From Thermoplasmata archaeon (lineage in GTDB: Archaea > Thermoplasmatota > Thermoplasmata > Thermoplasmatales > Thermoplasmataceae): a stretch of DNA of 5,526 nucleotides. The position numbers were made by a program, and so were the translations under genes. The notes under the pieces are model-generated. The model saw nothing but the letters and a program-made list of their open reading frames with translations, did not search any database and was not told the DNA's origin. Location: contig JAKAAU010000113.1 in NCBI GenBank assembly GCA_021802165.1, positions 1-5,526 of the forward strand. Direction: 5' to 3'. Of this stretch, positions 1 through 5,526 are shown in pieces. The stretch's first letter is position 1, and the number at the start of each line of letters is the position of its first letter.

Positions 1-35
1 GTTCCTATATCATAACAGACAAATTGGAAATTTAA

Positions 36-1184
36 ATGTTAAAATTAATAGGAAATAACTCATTCCACTTTATGGATGAACCAAAAATAGTTCAAATCTG
101 CCATGGAAAGATTTATCCTCCATATGTGTCGGCATATGCACTCAGGGCAAATAATCTGTTAACAGGTTATAATACAACAATTGTTTCCACAGGCGGGATG
201 ATTATTAAGGACAATTTTATCAACAATATCAGGGAATACAGGTCACTGCTTACCACCCTTTATGCGGCAATAAAGGGAAACAGATACTTTGAAATAGCCG
301 TATCAAGAGGCCAATTCATGAGGAGAAAATACACAGATTCGGTTAAATCCATTATTTCTGAATCTGATATAGTTATTCTAGAGGGCCCATGGCAATATTA
401 TCTTTTTAAAAGTTCTCTAGAGGACAAGTATGTAGTGTACGATGCACATAATGTTGAATCACTTCTCCGAAAAGAGAACAAATACTATGCATATACTGTA
501 GAGCTGGAAAAAGGTCTTGTAAATGATTCCAATCTTATTCTAAGTATGGCAGCGCCGGATATGGATTACTTTATTAATTATTTCCAAGCAAAAAATATTT
601 TTCTTGAAACAATTATGCTCGGTGGTATAACATTTCAATGGAATGGTGAAAATTCAAGGAATATTGTGTTTATAGGGTCAATATACAAACCCAATATTGA
701 CGCAGTTAATTTTATACTGGGTATAGCCAGGCAATTGCCTGAATTTCAATTCAACATAATTGGAAATGTGAACCTGCACAGATTTCCACATGTGCCTGGA
801 AATGTCAAATTTTATGGAATGTTAACTGAGGATGCAAAAAATAAAATTTTATCATCCAGCATTCTAGCACTGAATCCAGTATTCGAGGGAGGTGGTAGAA
901 ACGTGAAAATGGTTGATTATATTATGCACGGAATACCTATCATTACAACTGAAATAGGAGCCAGGGGTTTTTCCGAATATAATATAAATAAAGCATTCAT
1001 AGTTGACAGCGGTGAAAATTATGTTTCAATCATTAAAGAGCTTACATCTAACAAGGAAATTCTGGAAACAATGTCAAGATCCGTCGAGGAATTAAGAGAT
1101 GCAATGATTAAAAAAGAGGGTATAGGCAATGCCTCGGATATAATTATAAGAGAATACAGTAAATGGAAATCTAAAAATAAATAA
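36..1184 (+). CDS. GT4-like family glycosyltransferase (GT-B fold)
   Basis: Probably transfers a sugar from a nucleotide-sugar donor onto a lipid-linked or surface glycan at the cytoplasmic face of the membrane; donor and acceptor cannot be read from the sequence. Seen: a Rossmann-like first strand (KIVQICHG, residues 17-24), the DAHNVE motif (136-141) typical of GT4 N-domains, FIGS (212-215) opening the C-terminal donor-binding domain, and the signature EGGGRNVKMVDY (284-295) followed by HGIPIITTEIGARG. The acidic position of that signature is Asp294 where family members usually have Glu. The length of 382 aa is normal, and there is no signal peptide or membrane segment, so it is probably peripheral. 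Start: ATG 36 follows an in-frame TAA (33-35) and has a TATA-like stretch at 6-13. ATG 72 (370 aa) is equally supported, by an AT-rich box at 39-50 and by placing the first strand at residues 5-12. Two frames are open from the left edge, so an upstream gene may end here. Family is fairly sure, specific role unknown. Confidence 0.85.
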   Translation: MLKLIGNNSFHFMDEPKIVQICHGKIYPPYVSAYALRANNLLTGYNTTIVSTGGMIIKDNFINNIREYRSLLTTLYAAIKGNRYFEIAVSRGQFMRRKYTDSVKSIISESDIVILEGPWQYYLFKSSLEDKYVVYDAHNVESLLRKENKYYAYTVELEKGLVNDSNLILSMAAPDMDYFINYFQAKNIFLETIMLGGITFQWNGENSRNIVFIGSIYKPNIDAVNFILGIARQLPEFQFNIIGNVNLHRFPHVPGNVKFYGMLTEDAKNKILSSSILALNPVFEGGGRNVKMVDYIMHGIPIITTEIGARGFSEYNINKAFIVDSGENYVSIIKELTSNKEILETMSRSVEELRDAMIKKEGIGNASDIIIREYSKWKSKNK

Positions 1185-1220
1185 TAGTTTGCAGTAATTT
1201 CAGGGATACTATTTCTGGAT

Positions 1221-1235
1221 TAAATTTATTTATTA
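1221..1235 (+). promoter_or_regulatory. Putative TATA box of cysS
   Basis: The stretch TTTATTTA at 1225-1232 sits in an AT-only run and is centred about 25 bases before ATG 1253. That matches archaeal TATA-box placement if transcription begins at or next to the start codon. No Shine-Dalgarno motif lies between the box and the ATG, which fits a leaderless mRNA. It lies 37 bases after the glycosyltransferase stop codon, so cysS can be transcribed independently of it. The call rests on position and composition only. Confidence 0.5.
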
Positions 1236-1252
1236 CACTATAATCTGTATTG

Positions 1253-2620
1253 ATGATAATTCATAATACACTTGGAGGAGAAAATCAGGAATTTATACCT
1301 GAACACCCTGAAAGAATAAATATGTTTGTTTGCGGTCCTACTGTATATGATGATTCACACATAGGCCATGCAAGAACGAACATATTCTTCGATGTTATTG
1401 CCAAATATCTAAGGGCAAGAGGTTATTCTGTTTTTTATCTACAGAATATTACAGATATAGATGATAAAATAATCAACAGGGCAAATGAAGAGGGAAAATC
1501 ATATTCCGATGTTTCAGATTTTTATTTCAAAAGATATCTTTCAGTAATGAAAGCCCTGAAGATAGACAGTATTAATTATTATGCCCGGGCAAGCCTTTAT
1601 ATAGATGAAATTCAGGATCAGATTAAAAGAATTATGAAAAAAGGATATGCATACGAAACCGCCGATGGTATATATTTCAGGGTAAAAAAATTCGTTGATT
1701 ACGGAAAACTTTCAGGCCAGAACATGAATGAAATAAAGGCAAATGCCCGTGGGACCATCAATGAGAAGAAAGAAGCACCTGAAGATTTTGTTCTCTGGAA
1801 GAAGATGAAGCCCGGGGAACCGTACTGGGATTCTCCATGGGGTAAAGGCAGACCTGGATGGCATATAGAAGATACGGCTATTACCGAGGCATATTTTGGA
1901 ACAAAATACGATATCCATGGGGGTGGAAGCGACTTAATATTTCCACATCATGAGGCAGAAATTGCTCAGATGAGGTCAATCAGTGGTGAGAAGTATCTAG
2001 CACGCTACTGGATCCATACAGGCATGGTAAACATAAACAGTGAAAAAATGTCAAAATCATTGAAAAATTTCATAAAAACAGCAGATGTACTTAAAAAATA
2101 CAGACCGGAAGTACTCCGATTTGCCATGGTAAATTCTAATTACAATACCATAATAGATTATTCAGAACAGTTAATGGAGGATTCAAAAAACGCAGTGGAA
2201 AAAATAAATATACTTTACAGGAAACTCAAGGATTTCAGGGGTGTTTCCGGTAAGTATACCATAAAAAGCGATGAGGTAATAAACAATTTAAATAATATTA
2301 TGGACAAAAACTTTGATACGAGAACTCTAATAAGAGAACTATTATCATTCGTTTCTGACACAAATAAGAATTTAGAAGAATTATCACCCGAATCTGCTGT
2401 AGGGGCTGTAAAAGTTATAGAATATTGTGATTCTTTTCTTTCAATCATTTACAATTCAACAATGAATGCGGACTGGATCATAGATCTTGCGGTAGAAATA
2501 AGAAACCAGGCTAGAAAAAACAAAAATTATGAGTTATCTGATTATATAAGGAAAGAACTGCAGAAACATAACATATACATAGAAGATAATGGAAATAGCA
2601 CAACGTGGTTAAACTCGTGA
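1253..2620 (+). CDS. cysS: Cysteinyl-tRNA synthetase (CysRS)
   Basis: Class I aminoacyl-tRNA synthetase that attaches cysteine to tRNA-Cys using ATP, in the cytoplasm. Seen, numbering from ATG 1253 (455 aa; E. coli CysRS has 461): zinc-ligand Cys27 in CGPTVYD, the HIGH motif at 36-39, GRPGWHIEDTA ending at residue 209, DIHGGGSDLIFPHHEAEIAQ at 220-239, KMSKS at 265-269, then a helical C-terminal domain for tRNA anticodon binding. By alignment to E. coli ligands Cys28, Cys209, His234 and Glu238, this protein has Cys27, Asp207, His232 and Glu236, so one zinc-ligand Cys is replaced by Asp. A TTG at 1250 is in frame, but ATG 1253 fits the usual short N-terminus and the TATA box spacing. No Shine-Dalgarno site is present. 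All catalytic motifs are intact and the gene is full length, so function is well supported. Its presence implies direct charging of tRNA-Cys rather than reliance only on the SepRS/SepCysS route. Confidence 0.97.
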   Translation: MIIHNTLGGENQEFIPEHPERINMFVCGPTVYDDSHIGHARTNIFFDVIAKYLRARGYSVFYLQNITDIDDKIINRANEEGKSYSDVSDFYFKRYLSVMKALKIDSINYYARASLYIDEIQDQIKRIMKKGYAYETADGIYFRVKKFVDYGKLSGQNMNEIKANARGTINEKKEAPEDFVLWKKMKPGEPYWDSPWGKGRPGWHIEDTAITEAYFGTKYDIHGGGSDLIFPHHEAEIAQMRSISGEKYLARYWIHTGMVNINSEKMSKSLKNFIKTADVLKKYRPEVLRFAMVNSNYNTIIDYSEQLMEDSKNAVEKINILYRKLKDFRGVSGKYTIKSDEVINNLNNIMDKNFDTRTLIRELLSFVSDTNKNLEELSPESAVGAVKVIEYCDSFLSIIYNSTMNADWIIDLAVEIRNQARKNKNYELSDYIRKELQKHNIYIEDNGNSTTWLNS

Positions 2621-2626
2621 GATTGT

Positions 2627-2633
2627 GAGGAGG
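2627..2633 (+). promoter_or_regulatory. Orphan Shine-Dalgarno-like sequence
   Basis: GAGGAGG begins 7 bases after the cysS stop codon and contains the full GGAGG core complementary to the 16S rRNA 3' end. No open frame follows at translation distance. A possible ATT at 2639 reaches a stop after six codons, TTG 2654 is followed at once by a stop, and ATG 2659 reaches a stop after four codons. It could be a chance purine run or the leftover start signal of a gene once cotranscribed with cysS. Confidence 0.35.
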
Positions 2634-2663
2634 AATAGATTTCAATAATCAGTTTGTAATGTA

Positions 2664-2668
2664 TTTTT
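2664..2668 (+). terminator. Possible T-run terminator of cysS
   Basis: A run of five T, about 44 bases after the cysS stop and inside a T-rich stretch, is the kind of signal archaeal RNA polymerase can terminate at without a hairpin. No stable stem precedes it by eye. In DNA this AT-rich, such runs also occur by chance. Confidence 0.3.
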
Positions 2669-2677
2669 ATTAAATTC

Positions 2678-2850
2678 ATATTAGTATCAATCATCTAGTA
2701 AGTATAGGAATAATTGGCTTATTACACTACCATGGTGACTCTATGAAGAATTGTTAATATTATAATTCAAATCGGTGTATAATAACCTAGATGTATATCA
2801 ATTTACATACTTCAAATTACTGATAGTCTTCAACAGTTATATTAGTATCA
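2678..2850 (+). repeat. 12-base direct repeat, two copies
   Basis: ATATTAGTATCA occurs at 2678-2689 and again at 2839-2850, 161 bases from start to start, both inside the gene-poor gap. The flanks differ apart from scattered bases. A pair this long is only mildly unexpected in AT-rich sequence. It could be binding sites, a remnant of a duplication, or chance. Confidence 0.3.
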
Positions 2851-2953
2851 TTATGCAAGAATTGCTGACACTTAAACACATAACAAAAGAGATTATAAAA
2901 TGTCCTGGTTATTTACAATTATTGATTGATCTCATTTACAGAATTCATAAATG

Positions 2954-2965
2954 CTTAATATAAAT
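2954..2965 (+). promoter_or_regulatory. Putative TATA box of the NAD salvage operon
   Basis: CTTAATATAAAT lies about 22 bases (box centre) before ATG 2981, slightly closer than the usual archaeal spacing but acceptable for transcription starting at or just around that ATG. There is no Shine-Dalgarno site upstream of ATG 2981, which fits a leaderless first gene. The box overlaps the alternative ATG at 2951, which is one reason to prefer the downstream start. Confidence 0.4.
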
Positions 2966-2980
2966 TATTCATTTCTGTGT

Positions 2981-3535
2981 ATGGATTCAGTTAAAAATTC
3001 CTGTATACTTATTATTGATATGATTAATGATTTTGTCAATGGAAAATTCGGCAATTCTAATGCAGTAATGGCTGTTAAGAATACCACAAATACACTAAAA
3101 AACCTAAATGGAAAAATTCCTGTGATATTTGCCAAGGATGATCATATTGAAAATGATCCAGAATTCAAAGTGTGGGGTGAACATGCATTACATGGAACGC
3201 ATGGATCAGAGATTGTTGATGAACTCCGTGAATTTCCTGATTATATCATTAACAAAAGGCATTTTGATGCATTTTTCGATACGGATCTGGATTCACTTCT
3301 GAGAGCATTGGAAATCAGTAAGCTATACATATTCGGTATTTCAACTGATATCTGCGTGGAACATACCTGTGCCGGTGCATTCTTTAGATATTATAAAGTA
3401 GAGGTTGTATCTGATTTATGTGCATGTATAGATAACTCGAGGCAGATATCTTCACTGAATAACATTAAAATAAATTATGGATATAACGCTATAAATTCGG
3501 ATAAATTAAAACAAGAGGTATTTAAAAATGAATAA
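2981..3535 (+). CDS. pncA: Nicotinamidase (isochorismatase-like hydrolase)
   Basis: Hydrolyses nicotinamide to nicotinate and ammonia in the cytoplasm, the first step of NAD salvage by this route. Numbering from ATG 2981 (184 aa, usual for the family): Asp13 in LIIDMINDF, Lys92 in INKRHFDAF and Cys125 in STDICVEH form the Asp-Lys-Cys catalytic triad of the cysteine-hydrolase fold. Asp53-x-His55 and His68 match the metal site that nicotinamidases use to bind the pyridine nitrogen, which favours this over plain isochorismatase. GISTDICV carries the residues before the nucleophile that usually hold the cis-peptide. An upstream in-frame ATG at 2951 would add ten residues, but it sits at the likely TATA box and would push the first strand unusually far in, so 2981 was chosen. 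The next gene, overlapping by 8 bases, uses the product nicotinate, which strongly supports the assignment. The tail (DKLKQEVFKNE) is unremarkable. Confidence 0.88.
   Translation: MDSVKNSCILIIDMINDFVNGKFGNSNAVMAVKNTTNTLKNLNGKIPVIFAKDDHIENDPEFKVWGEHALHGTHGSEIVDELREFPDYIINKRHFDAFFDTDLDSLLRALEISKLYIFGISTDICVEHTCAGAFFRYYKVEVVSDLCACIDNSRQISSLNNIKINYGYNAINSDKLKQEVFKNE
3515..3519 (+). promoter_or_regulatory. Ribosome-binding site of nicotinate phosphoribosyltransferase
   Basis: GAGGT within the last codons of the nicotinamidase gene ends 8 bases before ATG 3528. It matches the archaeal Shine-Dalgarno consensus (GGAGGTGAT) over five bases. It fixes the start at 3528 and shows the usual contrast with the apparently leaderless first gene of the operon. 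Confidence 0.65.
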
Positions 3536-4688
3536 ATTCGTAATGGCAAATGATTCTGATATAATAAGCGGGGTTGTTACTGATGTGTATTTCGAGAAAA
3601 CAAAAAAGTACCTTGAGCTAATGCATTCAAATCCCTTTGTATCTATGGAAATTACTACACAATCGTCTACATATGAATATATTGATTTTACAGGTTTAAA
3701 TGATGTTATTTCACTCTTAAAATCACATAATTTAAGTGTTTATGCCCTCCCTGAGGGAACCGTCATTAAGCCCAGGGATGTGAATGGAGTGCCTGTTCCA
3801 TTTATCAGAATTCAGGGTAAGTATCTAGATTTTGCAGAATTTGAAACTCCATTACTGGGCTTCATATGCCAAGCTTCAGGCGTTTCTTCTTACTCTGCTC
3901 TCATTAAAAAATCTCTGGGAGATATCCCGTTTATCTCATTTGGAATCAGGAGAATGCATCCTGCAATATCGGCTATGATTGACAGGTCCTCCTACATAGG
4001 TGGTGCTTCTGGAGTTTCCGGAGTATTCAGTTCCAGAATTCTTGGGATAAAACCTTCTGGAACAATGCCACATGCACTTTCACTGATACTGGGAGACCAC
4101 GAGGCGTGGAAGGTGCAGTATGAAAACTCAGATTTCAGGGTTTTTCTTATAGATACCTATATGGATGAAAAATTCGCAGCGATGAAAGCAGCAGAGGAGT
4201 TTCCCGATATAGATTATATAAGGCTCGATACCCCATCCTCAAGGAGAGGAAATTTCCCCAATCTCATCAGGGAAATAAGATGGGAACTAGACATTAGAAA
4301 TCATCAGAATATAAAAATAATGGTCTCTGGTGGTATCAAACTTGAGGATATACCGGAACTGGTCAATGCCGGTGTGAAATCATTCGGCATAGGAACTTCT
4401 ATATCATCTGCTAAACCAGTAGATTTTGGTATGGACATAGTAAATATAGATGGCAGGGATATTACAAAACGGGGCAAATTTTCAGGCATAAAAAATGTAT
4501 TCAGGTGTCCAGAATGCCATACAGTGATAGTCCAGGTATCTTCAGAGAAGCCGTCATGTTCCTGTGGGCATAAGATGGATAATATTATGAAAAACTATAT
4601 GGATAAAGGAAAAATAATTTTTGATGATTCTCTTGAAATGATCAGGGCAAGGTCTTTGAATGAAATAGACTCTATTCTGGAATTATAA
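3528..4688 (+). CDS. pncB: Nicotinate phosphoribosyltransferase (archaeal short type)
   Basis: Condenses nicotinate with PRPP to give nicotinate mononucleotide and pyrophosphate, normally helped by ATP hydrolysis; cytoplasmic. At 386 aa it has the short form known from Thermoplasma acidophilum. Seen: an N-terminal SGVVTDVYFEKT stretch (14-25), which provides the Tyr-Phe of the active site; an alpha/beta barrel with GIRRMHP (139-145); GTMPHAL (178-184) whose His182 is the likely phosphorylated histidine; DTPSSRRG (234-241); and phosphate-binding loops SGGI (267-270) and GIGT (287-290). The C-terminal extension holds Cys327-x2-Cys330 and Cys344-x-Cys346, a zinc-knuckle arrangement. The start is set by GAGGT 8 bases upstream and by the 8-base overlap with nicotinamidase, implying cotranscription and coupled translation. 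It is also related to quinolinate phosphoribosyltransferases, but the GTMPHAL histidine and the knuckle favour nicotinate as substrate. Its 3' end overlaps the convergent permease gene by 6 bases. Confidence 0.94.
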   Translation: MNKFVMANDSDIISGVVTDVYFEKTKKYLELMHSNPFVSMEITTQSSTYEYIDFTGLNDVISLLKSHNLSVYALPEGTVIKPRDVNGVPVPFIRIQGKYLDFAEFETPLLGFICQASGVSSYSALIKKSLGDIPFISFGIRRMHPAISAMIDRSSYIGGASGVSGVFSSRILGIKPSGTMPHALSLILGDHEAWKVQYENSDFRVFLIDTYMDEKFAAMKAAEEFPDIDYIRLDTPSSRRGNFPNLIREIRWELDIRNHQNIKIMVSGGIKLEDIPELVNAGVKSFGIGTSISSAKPVDFGMDIVNIDGRDITKRGKFSGIKNVFRCPECHTVIVQVSSEKPSCSCGHKMDNIMKNYMDKGKIIFDDSLEMIRARSLNEIDSILEL

Positions 4689-5526
4689 GGAGAAATCGCC
4701 CAGATTATCCAGATGATTCCTGTATTTTGTATACATTATCACAACGGTGATTGCTAAAACGACAACCCATACAAGTGAACCATATACCCCGTATATGTAA
4801 GGTGCACTGAGATCAAAATAGACAGCTGCTATTATTGCCCCTACAAGTGTTATACTTGATATTCCCGGTATAATTATATGCCTGAATATGTGAGTTCTCA
4901 TGCCCCTCTTTTTCAGATACATATGAAGGGAGGTGTTTGTAAGAATGTGCACAATGTACGATATCGGAGATTCAAGTACAAGTAAAAATACACTTGAATA
5001 TAACAATGCGTCTATAATTTTTCCAGGATAAAGTAGTTCAAATGATATTCCTGTGGCAAGAACAATAGCAAGTGATACAACTGTGATAAATAGTATGGCG
5101 TAAATCGGCACTCCCCGGGTGTTTGTCCTGGATAGTTTTTCCGGTACAACACCCTCTCTGGATAGAGAAAAAATTACTCTGGATGCATTTGTGCCCAGGG
5201 ATACAGTTGCCGTAAAGAATGAGTTTATAACAATAATTAAAAGGACAACAAATGGAATTATGCCCATTCCCACAAATCCATCCTTATAAATAGAGAGAAC
5301 GGGATATGCTCCAATACCTGCACCTGTGCCGAAGCTGGACATATTCAGGTAACCCCATGATATTACCTCAGCATACGATGCAAGAATTATAGTAACGCCG
5401 AGAATTAAAATACTGGCTATTATAGATCGGGGAACATTTTTTTTAGGATCCTTGGTTTCCTCGGCAATAGGTATTGAACCACCAACACCAACAAAGGACC
5501 CTATTGCATACACCATCATGGCCATG
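4683..5526 (-). CDS. APC-superfamily amino-acid permease, C-terminal part (partial)
   Basis: Secondary transporter of the plasma membrane that probably imports an amino acid or amine with protons; the substrate is not readable. Only about 280 C-terminal residues are present. The frame is open to the right edge, and the Met encoded at 5523-5525 is internal, because the fragment begins near the sixth helix of the usual twelve and roughly 200 N-terminal residues should lie beyond. Seen: IAEETKDPKKNVPRSI (20-35 of the fragment), the conserved cytoplasmic loop after helix 6; hydrophobic segments near 1-16, 36-57, 83-108, 140-160, 170-195, 212-238 and 243-265; and ASRVIFSLSREGVVPEKL (114-131), the family motif between helices 8 and 9. 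It is convergent with pncB, its TAA at 4683-4685 lying just beyond the other gene's stop in the shared TTATAA. Intact where visible, with no frameshift. Confidence 0.92.
   Translation of the reverse strand, partial: MAMMVYAIGSFVGVGGSIPIAEETKDPKKNVPRSIIASILILGVTIILASYAEVISWGYLNMSSFGTGAGIGAYPVLSIYKDGFVGMGIIPFVVLLIIVINSFFTATVSLGTNASRVIFSLSREGVVPEKLSRTNTRGVPIYAILFITVVSLAIVLATGISFELLYPGKIIDALLYSSVFLLVLESPISYIVHILTNTSLHMYLKKRGMRTHIFRHIIIPGISSITLVGAIIAAVYFDLSAPYIYGVYGSLVWVVVLAITVVIMYTKYRNHLDNLGDFSL

Larger units (their letters stand above)
2621..2950. other. Gene-poor intergenic region after cysS
   Basis: This stretch of about 330 bases holds no convincing gene. What it does contain is a strong Shine-Dalgarno match at 2627-2633 with no usable reading frame after it, a T-run at 2664-2668, two copies of a 12-base direct repeat, and a very AT-rich tract around 2752-2768. 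A GTG-started frame at 2775-2963 (62 aa) lacks a ribosome-binding site and recognisable motifs, and it runs over the likely promoter of the nicotinamidase gene. No tRNA-like cloverleaf or strong hairpin was seen by eye. It may be the remains of a lost gene, or simply a long leader or spacer. Confidence 0.6.

Noticed and set aside
1250..1252. TTG as the start of cysS
   Set aside because: The ATG immediately after it fits the TATA box spacing and the usual CysRS N-terminus; no ribosome-binding site supports TTG.
1712..1918. Minus-strand frame of 68 codons inside cysS
   Set aside because: It lies wholly antisense to the most conserved part of cysS and has no motif, so it is a shadow of that coding sequence.
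2215..2448. Minus-strand frame of 77 codons inside cysS
   Set aside because: It is antisense to the helical C-terminal part of CysRS, with no family features or start signals.
2729..2736. Palindrome ACCATGGT in the gap, considered as an operator
   Set aside because: Symmetry stops at eight bases, no second copy was seen in the gap, and such short palindromes are common by chance.
2775..2963. 62-codon GTG-started plus-strand frame in the gap before the nicotinamidase gene
   Set aside because: No ribosome-binding site, rare start codon, no recognisable motif, AT-driven composition, and it runs over the likely promoter of the next gene. A 36-residue version from ATG 2853 is no better supported.
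2951..2980. Ten-residue N-terminal extension of nicotinamidase from ATG 2951
   Set aside because: It overlaps the likely TATA box, has no ribosome-binding site or upstream TATA box, and the family normally starts close to the first beta strand.
4304..4489. Minus-strand frame of 61 codons inside pncB
   Set aside because: It is antisense to conserved pncB motifs and has no independent support.
1..5526. A novel mobile, defence or biosynthetic system
   Set aside because: All supported genes belong to well-known families with intact motifs. No transposase, integrase, terminal repeats, CRISPR-like array or cluster of unknown genes is visible.

Overview
The window looks like ordinary chromosome from an acidophilic archaeon of the Thermoplasmatales (Ferroplasma / Acidiplasma / Cuniculiplasma / Picrophilus type). 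This rests on several signs. The DNA is AT-rich, with heavy ATA, AGA and AGG codon use. Genes that appear to start transcription units have TATA-like boxes about 22-27 bases before the start codon and no Shine-Dalgarno site, which is the leaderless pattern. The nicotinate phosphoribosyltransferase is of the short type with a C-terminal four-cysteine zinc knuckle, known from Thermoplasma acidophilum. The species cannot be fixed from the sequence alone.

Layout: (1) 36-1184, plus strand, a GT4-like glycosyltransferase, possibly the last gene of a surface-glycan cluster lying to the left. (2) 1253-2620, plus strand, a complete cysteinyl-tRNA synthetase (cysS) with its own TATA box. (3) 2621-2980, a 360-base stretch with no convincing gene. 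It holds a strong Shine-Dalgarno sequence with no reading frame behind it, a T-run, a 12-base direct repeat and the promoter of the next unit. (4) 2981-3535 and 3528-4688, plus strand, a two-gene NAD salvage operon: nicotinamidase, then nicotinate phosphoribosyltransferase, overlapping by 8 bases. (5) 4683-5526, minus strand, the C-terminal part of an APC-superfamily amino-acid permease that runs off the right edge. Its 3' end overlaps the preceding gene by 6 bases.

The two salvage enzymes form one pathway: nicotinamide is deamidated to nicotinate, which is joined to PRPP to give nicotinate mononucleotide for NAD synthesis. The glycosyltransferase, cysS and permease have no evident functional link to one another. 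I see no rRNA, tRNA, CRISPR array, insertion sequence or novel defence-like system. The points most worth a second look are an Asp in place of a zinc-ligand Cys in CysRS, the orphan ribosome-binding site after cysS, and the overlapping convergent 3' ends.
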